A DNA stretch of 47,877 nucleotides from Bacillota bacterium (GCA_023409265.1 JAEYHZ010000042.1:1-47877), one strand, 5' to 3'. Numbered from the stretch's first letter, positions 34,370 to 43,668 are shown. Program-made: numbers and translations. The notes: generated by a model from the letters alone, not told the origin.

Positions 34370-35233
34370 TTAATCACGCCTTAGAAAAATCATTAATGAT
34401 GCGGCAATTATACATACTATTCCGGCCAAAACCTGTAAAGATATGCTCTCTCCAAGTATTAGCAGTGAAAGCACCGGGGCCAGGGCCGGTTTTATAAAAA
34501 ATACCATGGAGGCAGTTATTGCAGAAGTACGTTTCATTGCTTCAAAATAGCAGAGATACCCGATTCCTGTTACAAAGATGCCCAGATACAATAAATGAAT
34601 CAGGTTTCCTGAATTAATACCAGAAAACACAGGTACTTTGAAAAATAAAAGAAATACCAGTAAAAATATGTTCCCTATTATAAAGGAAAAACTGTTAAGT
34701 ATCAGACCTCCGTATTTATGTATTCTCGTTTTACCTGTAACACTGAATAATGAAAAAGTAACTGCAGCGCCAAGAGCAAATAAAATCCCCTTCATATCAG
34801 GATTTACACTGAAGGGATTAAAAATCAGAAAAATACCAAGGATACTTGCCGCAATAGCAAAAAGATTTCTTTTATTAAACTTTTCCTTTAGAAATACAAC
34901 TGCAAATGGTATGGTAAAAACAAAATTGGTACTGAATATTACAGCAACAATTGATGCCTTTGTATTGAGTATTGCCATCTGAAAAAATGACATGCTGATT
35001 AAAATACCTATAATACCAGTCAGTGCAAAAAATGCAAAATCTCTCCATGATAATCTGAGTTTTCTCTTTTTAATTTCCCTTATGGCTAAGGGCAGTAAAA
35101 CCAGTCCGCCTATTGCAAATCTCAGAAAAGTAAGCTGAAAGGGATTAAACTGACTGGAGACCATCTTGCCAGCAATCTCCATGGTACTGAATGCAAAGGC
35201 AGTTATTAGTATGTATATATATCCTTTATTCAT
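34370..35233 (-). CDS. EamA/DMT-family transporter
   Basis: This 287-residue protein has ten membrane helices in two repeated EamA halves (about residues 4-135 and 148-285). It has the usual LRFAIGGLVLLPLAI motif in helix 2 and LGESISLQVLAGIVCIIAAS near the end. Substrates of this family include amino acids, nucleotides and drugs, and are not predictable here. The SD AGAGG lies before the ATG. The start overlaps the stop of the SGNH hydrolase by eight bases, so the two are co-transcribed. Confidence 0.92.
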   Translation of the reverse strand: MNKGYIYILITAFAFSTMEIAGKMVSSQFNPFQLTFLRFAIGGLVLLPLAIREIKKRKLRLSWRDFAFFALTGIIGILISMSFFQMAILNTKASIVAVIFSTNFVFTIPFAVVFLKEKFNKRNLFAIAASILGIFLIFNPFSVNPDMKGILFALGAAVTFSLFSVTGKTRIHKYGGLILNSFSFIIGNIFLLVFLLFFKVPVFSGINSGNLIHLLYLGIFVTGIGYLCYFEAMKRTSAITASMVFFIKPALAPVLSLLILGESISLQVLAGIVCIIAASLMIFLRRD

Positions 35234-35948
35234 TTTTACCTCTGGTACAATAATGTTTCATAATTTCATCAAGATACAGCATGACTTCATTCCTGACATC
35301 TTCAGGCATATCCGGGTCGGGAAGTCGAAAAAATCTGGCAGCGATAGTACCCATAACCGCATTACCGTAGTGATTTAAATGAAGCATATCCCTCATCATC
35401 CCTTTGTATAGCTGCCTTTTATTTGAATATAGTGGTTCAAAATGACTGTACTGATCAATGAGAGGAAGCTCCATTTCATTTGACAAAGACCTGTTGGCTG
35501 CAACAAACGACTCAAATCTCTCTTTGAAACCCTCTGGACTTTCTTCATAAAAAGGACAGTAATAGGTCTGAAGAATTGGCAGAAGGTTATTCCGAAGGCA
35601 CTTTGTACAAATAGCCTTTAAATTATTATAATAATGTTCGGATGTAAAACCTCTGGAAGTATCGTTTCCTCCAATAGTTATTATTACAACCTGTGGCGAA
35701 AGTGGCAGTATGTCCCTGTCAAACCGGTCAAGAAGTTCGTCTGTAGTATCACCGCATACTCCCTGGTTTATTACCGAAACATTTCGGCCTATATGCTGTC
35801 TGAGTGTAATATTTAGCCAATCAACCCAGTTATGTCTTCCTTCGGAGTGAAGAAACAACTCGGTATTGCTTGAGCCGAAAGCCACAATCCTGAATGAATT
35901 CCGGCTGTTTCCCTTCCATTCTGCAACCATACTCTCTATGTTAAACAT
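35226..35948 (-). CDS. SGNH/GDSL-family hydrolase
   Basis: This is a cytosolic protein of about 240 residues. Block I reads FGSSNTELF in place of the usual GDS, keeping the serine. Block III GGNDTS is intact and block V has DMLHLNHYG with the Asp-His pair. It is probably an esterase or lipase-like enzyme with an unknown substrate. The start is not certain: the ATG at MFNIES has a distant SD (GGAAAGG), and a TTG four codons earlier is also possible. It precedes the EamA transporter in one unit. Confidence 0.85.
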   Translation of the reverse strand: MFNIESMVAEWKGNSRNSFRIVAFGSSNTELFLHSEGRHNWVDWLNITLRQHIGRNVSVINQGVCGDTTDELLDRFDRDILPLSPQVVIITIGGNDTSRGFTSEHYYNNLKAICTKCLRNNLLPILQTYYCPFYEESPEGFKERFESFVAANRSLSNEMELPLIDQYSHFEPLYSNKRQLYKGMMRDMLHLNHYGNAVMGTIAARFFRLPDPDMPEDVRNEVMLYLDEIMKHYCTRGKNE

Positions 35949-35975
35949 AATATGTACCAACAGCCTTTCCTCACA

Positions 35976-36018
35976 ATATATTGAAAAAGCGTTTAATTTC
36001 TATATATTGAGAAAGCGT
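35976..36018. repeat. 17-bp direct repeat, 26 bases apart
   Basis: ATATATTGAAAAAGCGT (35976-35992) and ATATATTGAGAAAGCGT (36002-36018) differ at one base. They lie between the SGNH hydrolase and the HD gene. This could be a regulator site for the SGNH/EamA unit, which has its promoter region here. Confidence 0.5.
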
Positions 36019-36064
36019 ATTGAAATAGTCAATTTTTTATATTTAAAAGCGCATCTGATAAAGT

Positions 36065-36616
36065 CTAGTTTTTATTTATTAAACTCCTTAACTCAGTAAA
36101 GATATTAATAAATTCCTCTTCAACACTTTTAAAGAGTCTTTGAGAGAAATCATGCTGCATAGATATATATGGTGCACTTTCAAACACGCTGAAATCAGTT
36201 AGCTCTTTAAATTCATAGTAAAGGAGGCTGTCATCCACATCTTTTATCTGATTGTATTCTTCTTCCGACAAATCTCCTATTCCAAACCACTCGTAGATAG
36301 TTTTCTGGAGTTTTTCCTCAATGATAAAATATTGGGACAAGTTTTTCTTTACAGGTCTTGTCAGGTCAGATATATAGCTTTCACTGGCATCATGCAAGAG
36401 ACAGCCAAGCTGTACTCTTTCGGAGTAACCACGGATCTTGGCCTCTCTGTAACAGTTGACGCAATGCTGCGCTACTGAATAGAAATGTTCCAAATGACCG
36501 TTGGCTCTTGTTAAAAAAGACAGTGAGTGAGCAATATCCTCAATTTTTATGTCTGTTTTAACAGGCTCCAAGGGATAAAACTTTGTTTTGGTATAGGTAA
36601 GTATATAATCCGACAT
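36065..36616 (-). CDS. HD-domain phosphohydrolase
   Basis: This 183-residue protein has the HD metal-binding pattern: the His in VAQHCVNC, LLHDASESYISDL with the HD dyad, and the later Asp in IKDVDDSLLYYEF. It resembles the COG1896/YfbR-like group, which contains nucleotide 5'-phosphohydrolases. Its substrate is not known. The SD AAGGAG lies four bases before the ATG. It follows rluD on the same strand by 14 bases and is likely co-transcribed. Confidence 0.87.
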   Translation of the reverse strand: MSDYILTYTKTKFYPLEPVKTDIKIEDIAHSLSFLTRANGHLEHFYSVAQHCVNCYREAKIRGYSERVQLGCLLHDASESYISDLTRPVKKNLSQYFIIEEKLQKTIYEWFGIGDLSEEEYNQIKDVDDSLLYYEFKELTDFSVFESAPYISMQHDFSQRLFKSVEEEFINIFTELRSLINKN

Positions 36617-36630
36617 ACATTCTCCTTAAT

Positions 36631-37545
36631 TTATTTCTCTTCGGCCAACTCTTCCAATAATTTTTCAAAGTAAGCCGGAACCGGTGTTTCAAACTCCATC
36701 AGCTCTCCGGTTGCAGGATGCTCAAAGGAAAGCTTTCTTGCGTGCAATACCTGTCCCTGAGTATCAAATCTCTGCTTTTTTCTGCCGTAAACTTCGTCAC
36801 CTATAATAGGATGATTGATGTAGGACATATGCACTCTGATCTGATGAGTTCTGCCTGTCTCCAGCTTTAACTCCAGGTAAGTGGCTGTATGGAATCTTTC
36901 AACAACTTTGAAATGAGTTACAGCGTTTCTTCCAACCTTTAAATTCACACTCATTTTTTTACGGTCAACAGGATGTCTGCCAATAGGAGCGTCAATTTTA
37001 CCGCTGTTTTCATAAATTATGCCTTCTACCAAAGCAATATACTCTCTCCTGATATCATGAGTCTTCAGCTTTTTGGAAAGAAATTCATGTGCATGGTTAT
37101 TTTTTGCCACAACTAGTAAACCGGAAGTGTCCTTGTCTATTCTATGGACTATTCCGGGCCTGATAACTCCGTTTATATCAGAAAGACTGTCTCCGCAGTG
37201 TTTCATCAGTGCATTTACAAGGGTACCGGAATAGTTTCCCGCCGCAGGGTGTACAACCATACCCTTTGGTTTATTTATAACGATAATATGGTCATCCTCA
37301 TAAACTATATCAAGAGGGATCTCTTCAGCTGCAACCTGCAGAACTTCCGCTTCTGGAACAGCCACTGTCACCTGATCCCCAACTTTAAGCCTGTAGTTTG
37401 ATTTTGCCTGAACTCCGTTTACTTTTATATTTCCATCCTGGCAAAGCTTCTGGATATATGATCTGGAGTATTCCTCCAGCTTTCCCGACAGCCAGGCATC
37501 GATTCTTACCGAATTTTCATCGCATTCCAATATTATTTCCTTCAA
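36631..37545 (-). CDS. rluD: RluA/RluD-family 23S rRNA pseudouridine synthase
   Basis: This 304-residue protein has an N-terminal S4 RNA-binding domain (RIDAWLSGKLEEYSRSYIQKL, residues 14-34) and the RluA catalytic domain. The motif HRIDKDTSGLLV carries Asp137, and the TGRTHQIRVHM end motif is present. It makes pseudouridine in rRNA; assignment to RluD rather than another RluA paralog is by length and S4 domain. The start codon is TTG, five bases after GGAGG. It follows lspA on the same strand, a gene pair common in Firmicutes. Confidence 0.93.
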   Translation of the reverse strand: MKEIILECDENSVRIDAWLSGKLEEYSRSYIQKLCQDGNIKVNGVQAKSNYRLKVGDQVTVAVPEAEVLQVAAEEIPLDIVYEDDHIIVINKPKGMVVHPAAGNYSGTLVNALMKHCGDSLSDINGVIRPGIVHRIDKDTSGLLVVAKNNHAHEFLSKKLKTHDIRREYIALVEGIIYENSGKIDAPIGRHPVDRKKMSVNLKVGRNAVTHFKVVERFHTATYLELKLETGRTHQIRVHMSYINHPIIGDEVYGRKKQRFDTQGQVLHARKLSFEHPATGELMEFETPVPAYFEKLLEELAEEK

Positions 37546-37716
37546 ATCTGCCTCCGTATTATTTATTAGGACTCTTAAAACAGCATCCTCCTATTTTTGA
37601 AGGGGTTATTTTCCGATATTTCTACGTTGTTGTCAGTTGCAATAAAGCAATTATTGCAACTTCCTCTGCCTTGCACCATCGAAAAATTTCTCGCTTCAAA
37701 ATTGTGTGTTATTATT

Positions 37717-38214
37717 TTACGAGTCCTTATTATCCCCATCTTTTGCTGCCTTTGCAGGTTCACCCTTGTTTTCGTCCTTATATACAAACAGAATGTATAT
37801 TGCCAGAAGAATTGTTCCTACTACTACAAAACAGTCTGCAACATTAAAGGTTGGAAAGTAATAGCTTCCGAAATGGAATTCAAGAAAGTCAATAACTTTT
37901 CCATTATTAAAAATTCTATCATATAGATTGCCCAGTGCTCCGGCTAGTATTAAAGAAAGGGTTGTTCTAAGAAATTTGTTTTTATTTTTTATGAGAATTC
38001 CCAATATAATTAATGATATGATAGGAATTATTATAATAAATAAAATGGTCTTGCCCTGCAATATGCTAAATGCCGCTCCTTTATTTTCCAAATGCCTCAA
38101 GTAGAAAAAATTGTTTATTACTGTAATAGGATTACCGGCAACAGTATCCATTACCCATATTTTCGATAGCCTGTCTAAAAGAAAACCAACAATAATTATT
38201 AATGCCCAAATCAT
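37717..38214 (-). CDS. lspA: Lipoprotein signal peptidase (signal peptidase II)
   Basis: This 165-residue membrane aspartyl peptidase cuts prolipoprotein signal peptides. It has four helices and the catalytic aspartates in KVIDFLEFHFG (Asp109) and FNVADCF (Asp127), with NLYDR between. The chosen ATG has GGGAGA four bases upstream, giving normal length; an extension of 11 codons reads into a hairpin repeat. The C-terminus has a hydrophilic Lys/Asp-rich tail. The SD belongs to copy C of the two-hairpin repeat. Upstream lies a lipoprotein gene, a natural substrate. Confidence 0.95.
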   Translation of the reverse strand: MIWALIIIVGFLLDRLSKIWVMDTVAGNPITVINNFFYLRHLENKGAAFSILQGKTILFIIIIPIISLIILGILIKNKNKFLRTTLSLILAGALGNLYDRIFNNGKVIDFLEFHFGSYYFPTFNVADCFVVVGTILLAIYILFVYKDENKGEPAKAAKDGDNKDS

Positions 38215-38218
38215 ATAG

Positions 38219-38289
38219 TCTCCCATCCCGCTGCTTTGCAGCGCCATAAATAGTAATGAAAACCTGCCGGCAGGTTTTCACAAGCGTGA
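38219..38289 (-). repeat. 71-nt two-hairpin repeat, copy C, carrying the lspA SD
   Basis: On the minus strand it has the start TCACGCTTGTG, the perfect palindrome AAAACCTGCCGGCAGGTTTT (38259-38278), the spacer CATTACTATTTATG, the hairpin GCGCTGC/GCAGCG and the tail GGGATGGGAGA that forms the lspA SD. The order and spacer match copy A, with 15 of 19 bases shared through the spacer. The palindrome may also terminate the upstream lipoprotein mRNA. Confidence 0.65.
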
Positions 38290-38358
38290 AAAGTTCATAT
38301 GTTGCACTCAAACTTCTTTCAGGCCGTGCCTCCGCATTTGCCGCCTGGCCTTTGGCTT

Positions 38359-40071
38359 CTAAGGTAAATACCATTTTGAAACCTCGTTGTATTTATTCCA
38401 AACATAAGGGTTTACTGCCCCTCTTATATTTTTGCTGTACATCATGCTATCATTAAGAAAGTATAACCCTATATAAGGTCTGTCTTCAAGAACAGTATTT
38501 AATAAATTTACAAATGCACTTTTCTGAGTATCTGTATTCTTGGCCGTCAGTACCTGCTGCAGATAACCGTCAACAACAGGATTACTGTAACCGGCTGTAT
38601 TTAAACCGGTCTGTATTTCTGCTGTAGAATAGGCAAAAGACAAATCAGGTACTGATGAAATTCTGTAACCGGTTAAAGCCATATCATAGGCTCCCGACTT
38701 CAATGCATTCTGTACCTGCTCCCAGGGGAGCTTTACCACCTCTACCGGTATTCCGTTTTTGCCAAGTTGGGCCGCTAACTGAGTTGCAGTATTATACCGG
38801 AGAGAATTTCCATCATTAACAATAAGTTTCAAGCTTAATGGACTTTTACCCGATTTCCTTACATATTTCTTTTTTGCATCCAATACATAGCCGCTTTCAG
38901 ACATAAGAGACTTTCCCTTGCCAAGACTATCATTTTGCTCCAGATTAACAAGTTGGTAAATCCATGAATTTGGAAGCACCGGTATTTCAGCAGATACTGC
39001 AATACCGGGTGCAGCGGATTCCACCAACTGCTTTTTGTCAATAATATAATTAATTGCATTTCTAAGTTTTTTATCAATAAGAGGGCCTTTTTTTATATTC
39101 AGAGTAAGAAACTCAAAATTTCTACCGGCATACCTCTTTAAGTTTATATCGGTACGGCCGATATATTTCCGGTATTCAACATACTGGGCAGGCAGCACAT
39201 CGATATCTCTTGCCTGGAATGCAGCATTTGCACTGTTTGCATTATTAAAGACCTTAACCTCTATGGTAGAGATGTAAGGTAATTTTGCAGGTTGCTTATT
39301 TTTATCTGAATTTGCATTTACGCTGCTTGTGGTTGTATTAGTTGCCTCCGCCTCACTGTCAACCTCTTCTGCATTCCACCAGGTATCATTCAGCTTTAAT
39401 TTTACACCTGTTTTCTCATTATAGGAGCCGAAGCGGTATGGGCCTGTCCCTATAGGAGTCAGATTTGCCTTGGATTTCTTATCGGTCACCTTCTCGTTGA
39501 CAAAATGGTGGACCGGTATTATTGGGAAAGTTAATTCATTTTTTATAAAGGAATACGGCTGTTTTAATTTTATTATAACTGCATTGCTGCCGGTGGCCGT
39601 TGCTGATTCGATATATTTAACATTTTTGGAGTATACACTGTTAAACTTTGTATCTAACAATGTATTAATTGTAAAAACTACATCCTCAGGTTTGAAGGGC
39701 ATTTTGTCATGCCATTTTATATTTTCCTTCAGGTAGATTGTCAGTGTCAGTCCATCGGCTGAGAGAGCAGAGCTTTTTGCAAGCACAGGTACAGGCTGCT
39801 GCATATAATCCAGAGTATAAAGACCTTCAAACATTAGTCCCAGGAAGTCCTGAACATATGCATTGTTTGTGAGGACAGGATTCAAGGTATCTACCGGTGT
39901 GGTAAACAGCCTTACAGTTCCTCCCTTGACTGGTCCTTTATCTATAACATCATATTTGTCTTCATAAATCTCTTCTTCGACTTCGGCTTTCCTTTTGAGA
40001 TTTACCGTACATGCGCTGAGCAGAAGACATATGCAAATTAATAATGATAATATTCTTTTTGTTCTTTTCAT
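38359..40071 (-). CDS. ABC-type oligopeptide solute-binding lipoprotein (SBP_bac_5)
   Basis: This 570-residue protein has a lipoprotein signal: the chosen ATG gives MKRTKRILSLLI and the lipobox LLSAC with Cys21. The family-5 solute-binding fold follows: GGTVRLFTTPVDTLNPVL, LKENIKWHDKMPFKPEDVVFT, then PIGTGPYRF and GYRISSVPDLSFAYS. An insertion of Thr/Ser/Asn/Lys-rich sequence around residue 235-260 lies in the binding domain. No permease or ATPase gene is next to it, so it is an orphan binding protein. The SD GGAG lies six bases before the ATG. A GC-rich inverted repeat lies just beyond its 3' end. Confidence 0.92.
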   Translation of the reverse strand: MKRTKRILSLLICICLLLSACTVNLKRKAEVEEEIYEDKYDVIDKGPVKGGTVRLFTTPVDTLNPVLTNNAYVQDFLGLMFEGLYTLDYMQQPVPVLAKSSALSADGLTLTIYLKENIKWHDKMPFKPEDVVFTINTLLDTKFNSVYSKNVKYIESATATGSNAVIIKLKQPYSFIKNELTFPIIPVHHFVNEKVTDKKSKANLTPIGTGPYRFGSYNEKTGVKLKLNDTWWNAEEVDSEAEATNTTTSSVNANSDKNKQPAKLPYISTIEVKVFNNANSANAAFQARDIDVLPAQYVEYRKYIGRTDINLKRYAGRNFEFLTLNIKKGPLIDKKLRNAINYIIDKKQLVESAAPGIAVSAEIPVLPNSWIYQLVNLEQNDSLGKGKSLMSESGYVLDAKKKYVRKSGKSPLSLKLIVNDGNSLRYNTATQLAAQLGKNGIPVEVVKLPWEQVQNALKSGAYDMALTGYRISSVPDLSFAYSTAEIQTGLNTAGYSNPVVDGYLQQVLTAKNTDTQKSAFVNLLNTVLEDRPYIGLYFLNDSMMYSKNIRGAVNPYVWNKYNEVSKWYLP

Positions 40072-40153
40072 TTTACACTCCATGGTCCCCATATGCCATA
40101 GTCAACTATAATTGACCCTTCAATCACATTTGATCTTATTACTCTCTGCGGGG

Positions 40154-40981
40154 TTACTTCAACATCATTACTGCAACTAGACTGCCTGTTTTTCTCTGAT
40201 CCCCGCGGTAGGAAAAGAAAACATCCTTATTACATTTTGTACAAACATCACTTAATAAAATATTTTCTTCAGGTACACCGCCGTCCATAAGTACTTTCCT
40301 GATAATTTGCTGCAGATCAATGCAGTACTTGTCATTCTGCTTTTCTATATATGTATTGCACCAGGAATACCTATTAACAAAAAGCTTATAGACTTCCTCA
40401 CCTACTTCAAAACAGGACTTGCAGATAGAGGGCCCTATTGCAATCTGAAGCTCTTCCATATTGCTGTTGTATATTTCCTTCATGAGCTTGAGCGCTTCGG
40501 AGGAAATATTCTCCAAGGTACTTTTCCAGCCTGAATGAACTGCCGTAATTGCCTTCTTGACAGGATCAAGAATTAAGACAGGTACACAGTCTGCATAAAA
40601 TGTCACCAGGGGGATACCAGGTACATTTGTTGTGAGGCCGTCATAGCCAACAATATCGCTTTCTTTTGAAAGCCCTTTTCCCGCATCGTCAGCACCTATA
40701 TATCTGATTTTGTTATCATGGACCTGATTGGATAAAACCATCTTATCAAAATCGACACCAAGTGCATCTGCTAAAATATGGTAGTTCCGTACTACATTAC
40801 TCCTGCTGTCATTCCGATTAAAACTCAGGTTCAGGGTGGAACATTCTCCCGTACTTACTCCACCAAGCCTGGTTGAAAAACAATGTGCCAATATGTTATC
40901 AAATTTCTTTAAATTCTTAAATTCAATGTAATGTAAGTCCGCTTTCTTGTTTACAATAATTCTGTCATTACTTTCTATCAT
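40154..40981 (-). CDS. pgeF: Peptidoglycan editing factor PgeF (laccase-domain, YfiH family)
   Basis: This 275-residue protein has the family's metal-binding residues: NQVHDNKIRY, FYADCVPVLILDP with the Cys, and AVHSGWKSTL with the His. PgeF proteins act on muropeptide tripeptides carrying L-Ser in place of L-Ala, or on purine nucleosides, and use bound zinc or copper. The SD AGGAG lies six bases before the ATG. It lies between ymdB and the binding-lipoprotein gene on the minus strand, a frequent position in clostridia. Confidence 0.92.
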   Translation of the reverse strand: MIESNDRIIVNKKADLHYIEFKNLKKFDNILAHCFSTRLGGVSTGECSTLNLSFNRNDSRSNVVRNYHILADALGVDFDKMVLSNQVHDNKIRYIGADDAGKGLSKESDIVGYDGLTTNVPGIPLVTFYADCVPVLILDPVKKAITAVHSGWKSTLENISSEALKLMKEIYNSNMEELQIAIGPSICKSCFEVGEEVYKLFVNRYSWCNTYIEKQNDKYCIDLQQIIRKVLMDGGVPEENILLSDVCTKCNKDVFFSYRGDQRKTGSLVAVMMLK

Positions 40982-41019
40982 ATCTGTCTCCTATTGAGGA
41001 ATTTCATTGACGCTGATGA

Positions 41020-41814
41020 TTATTGCAACTGCTCCTCATCAAATAGCTTGTTTATTCTCTCAATTTTTAAAGCCTTGCCGGTTTTATCATCTACCTCAAG
41101 ATAAATTGCACAAAACTGAACCCTACCCTTTGCCACCTCAAATTTTTGCGGAAGCCTTGTTATAAATCTCTCAATAATCAGTTCCTTGTCTACGCCTATA
41201 ACTCCGTCATATGGTCCGGTCATTCCAACGTCTGAAATTATAGCTGTTCCAAAGGGAAGAATTCTCTCATCAGCTGTCTGTACATGGGTATGTGTACCTG
41301 CCAGACAACATATCTTTCCATCCAGATACCAGGCAAGTGCACATTTTTCCGAGGTTGCTTCAGCATGCATATCTACGAATACCACTTTTGTTTTTGCCTT
41401 GATTTCCTGAAGCTCTCTGTCTGCAGTCAGAAAAGGGCAGTCAATACTATCCATATATACCCTGCCCATCAGGTTTAATACTGCCAGTTCCTTATTATTT
41501 GATTTTAAAATAGTATATCCTCTACCCGGAACTTTATCAGGAAAGTTAGCAGGCCTTACTATTTTGTCATCAGAATCAATAAAATTGAGAATTTCTTTTT
41601 TAGACCAGGTATGGTTTCCCATTGTAATACAGTCTACGCCGGCTTTATAAAGCTCCTGCGCAATTATATAAGTTATACCGCTGCCGGCGGCACAGTTTTC
41701 ACCATTTGCAATGCAAAAATCTATCTCCAGCTGTTTTCTTAATTGTGGTACACATTCCTTAACGGCTCTTCTCCCTGGGGTTCCGTAAACATCCCCTATA
41801 AAAAGTATCTTCAA
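41020..41814 (-). CDS. ymdB: YmdB-type metallophosphoesterase (2',3'-cyclic nucleotide phosphodiesterase)
   Basis: This 264-residue protein of the TIGR00282 type has the dinuclear metal motifs IGDVYGTPGRR, ANGENCAAG, MGNHTW, DMHAEATSEK and GTHTHVQTAD. YmdB hydrolyses 2',3'-cyclic nucleotides and is needed for normal cell-fate decisions in B. subtilis. The start is TTG, with GGAGG seven bases upstream; an ATG 15 codons earlier has no SD. The usual partner gene rny lies upstream, with a terminator between. Confidence 0.93.
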   Translation of the reverse strand: MKILFIGDVYGTPGRRAVKECVPQLRKQLEIDFCIANGENCAAGSGITYIIAQELYKAGVDCITMGNHTWSKKEILNFIDSDDKIVRPANFPDKVPGRGYTILKSNNKELAVLNLMGRVYMDSIDCPFLTADRELQEIKAKTKVVFVDMHAEATSEKCALAWYLDGKICCLAGTHTHVQTADERILPFGTAIISDVGMTGPYDGVIGVDKELIIERFITRLPQKFEVAKGRVQFCAIYLEVDDKTGKALKIERINKLFDEEQLQ

Positions 41815-42032
41815 ATCATTTCCTCCAAAACTATTACCTGTTAGTTGCAATTTCATCATTCATTATGCTTCAGTTAAACTAAAATATAGTCCGACAATAT
41901 ATTATTATACCATTAACAATTATAATACAAAAAGGGCTAAAAGGTTAGAATTATTTTTCTCAAGCTTAATTTTTAGCGTACGATACTTTTAATAAAATCC
42001 AAAATCCTGGACGCAAAAAATAAACATAAAAC

Positions 42033-42058
42033 AAAAAAGCGTGGTTTCCCACGCTTTT
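42033..42058 (-). terminator. Intrinsic terminator of rny
   Basis: AAAAGCGTGG pairs with CCACGCTTTT, with an A6 run at 42033-42038 on the plus strand forming the minus-strand U-tract. Confidence 0.9.
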
Positions 42059-42094
42059 CTTGTTTATAACCAACCTTTCGATCGGTTTTAATAA

Positions 42095-43630
42095 TTACTT
42101 AGCATATTCAATAGCTCTTGTTTCCCTGAGCAGAGTTACCTTTATCTGTCCAGGATATTCAAGTTCATCTTCAATCTTCTTAACAATTTCTCTGGCTTTT
42201 AGTACGATATCTGCATCATTTACAACTTCAGGCTTAACCATTATTCTGATTTCCCTACCTGCTTGAATTGCAAAACACTTCTCAACTCCTTCAAAGGAAT
42301 TTGCAATTTCTTCAAGCTTTTCAAGACGTTTGATGTATGATTCCAAGGTTTCTCTTCTGGCACCAGGTCTTGCTGCAGATATTGAATCTGCTGCCTGAAC
42401 AAGCACAGAAACAACACTTGTAGCCTCAACATCGCCGTGGTGGGAAAGGATTGCATTAACAACTTCAGCGCCTTCCTTGTATTTCTTAGCAACGTCGGCA
42501 CCTATTGTAACGTGTGATCCTTCAACCTCATGGTCAATAGCCTTACCTATGTCATGAAGCAAACCGGCTCTTTTTGCAAGAGGAACATCTACTCCCAGCT
42601 CAGCCGCCATAATACCGGCCAAGTGAGATACCTCTATTGAATGGTTAAGTACGTTTTGTCCATAACTGGTTCTGAACTTCAATTTACCAAGCAATCTTAT
42701 AAGCTCTGGATGCAACCCGTGTACACCTGTTTCAAATGCAGCGTTGTCACCCTCCTGACGAATGGTATTGTCAACTTCTTTCTTGGCCTTTTCAACCATT
42801 TCTTCAATCCTTGCAGGATGAATTCTACCGTCAAGAATAAGCTTTTCAAGTGTCAATCTAGCGACCTCTCTGCGGATAGGGTCAAACCCTGACAATATAA
42901 CCGCTTCCGGTGTATCGTCAATAATCAGGTCAATTCCTGTTAAAGTCTCGAGTGTTCTAATATTTCTTCCCTCACGACCAATTATTCTTCCCTTCATCTC
43001 ATCATTAGGTAAAGGTACTACAGAAACTGTAGCTTCAGAAACGTGGTCTGCTGCACATTTCTGAATAGCAGTTGCCAGGATATCCTTGGCTTTTCTGTCT
43101 GCTTCCTGTTTCGCATTAGCTTCAATTTCCTTTATGAGTGCAGCTGCCTCATGCTTAACTTCATTTTCGATGTTTCTGAGAAGGTACTCTTTAGCATCTT
43201 CTACAGATAAACCCGAGATTCTTTCCAACTCTTCGGTATGCTTCTTAACGAGCTCTTCGGAACGTTCCTGCATAATCTCCAAGTCCTTAATCTTCTTGTT
43301 TAAAGCTTCATCCTTCTGTTCAAGGGCTTCAACCTTTTTATCAAGTGTCTCTTCCTTTTGAACTAATCTTCTTTCCTGCCTCTGAAACTCATTACGTCTG
43401 TCCTTGATATCTCTGTCAAGTTCAATTCTGCTCTTATGAATTTCCTCTTTAGCTTCAAGAAGTGCTTCTCTCTTTTTACCTTCGCCTTGCTTTAAAGCTT
43501 CTCCAACTATCCTCTGAGCTTCCTGCTCAGCACTTCCGATAACAGCCTCGGCCTGTTTCTTTCTGGCCTCAAAACCTTTGTTATAAGATACTTTGTAAGA
43601 TATAAATGAAGCAATTGCTGCTATAATCAA
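42095..43630 (-). CDS. rny: Ribonuclease Y
   Basis: This protein of about 511 residues from the TTG at 43630 is the membrane-anchored endonuclease that starts mRNA decay. An N-terminal hydrophobic anchor precedes a long charged coiled coil (about residues 20-190), a KH domain (GRIIGREGRNIRTLE) and an HD domain (LLHDIGKAIDHE). The start is unclear. GGAGGAGG lies at about 43681-43688, but between it and the full anchor (IEPTSILIGLG... in frame) there is no ATG, GTG or TTG. ATC at 43667-43669 has good spacing and would give a full transmembrane helix and about 13 more residues. A sequence error is possible. Confidence 0.93.
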   Translation of the reverse strand: MIIAAIASFISYKVSYNKGFEARKKQAEAVIGSAEQEAQRIVGEALKQGEGKKREALLEAKEEIHKSRIELDRDIKDRRNEFQRQERRLVQKEETLDKKVEALEQKDEALNKKIKDLEIMQERSEELVKKHTEELERISGLSVEDAKEYLLRNIENEVKHEAAALIKEIEANAKQEADRKAKDILATAIQKCAADHVSEATVSVVPLPNDEMKGRIIGREGRNIRTLETLTGIDLIIDDTPEAVILSGFDPIRREVARLTLEKLILDGRIHPARIEEMVEKAKKEVDNTIRQEGDNAAFETGVHGLHPELIRLLGKLKFRTSYGQNVLNHSIEVSHLAGIMAAELGVDVPLAKRAGLLHDIGKAIDHEVEGSHVTIGADVAKKYKEGAEVVNAILSHHGDVEATSVVSVLVQAADSISAARPGARRETLESYIKRLEKLEEIANSFEGVEKCFAIQAGREIRIMVKPEVVNDADIVLKAREIVKKIEDELEYPGQIKVTLLRETRAIEYAK

Positions 43631-43668
43631 TCCAACGCCTAAACCAATTAAAATGCTTGTAGGTTCGA

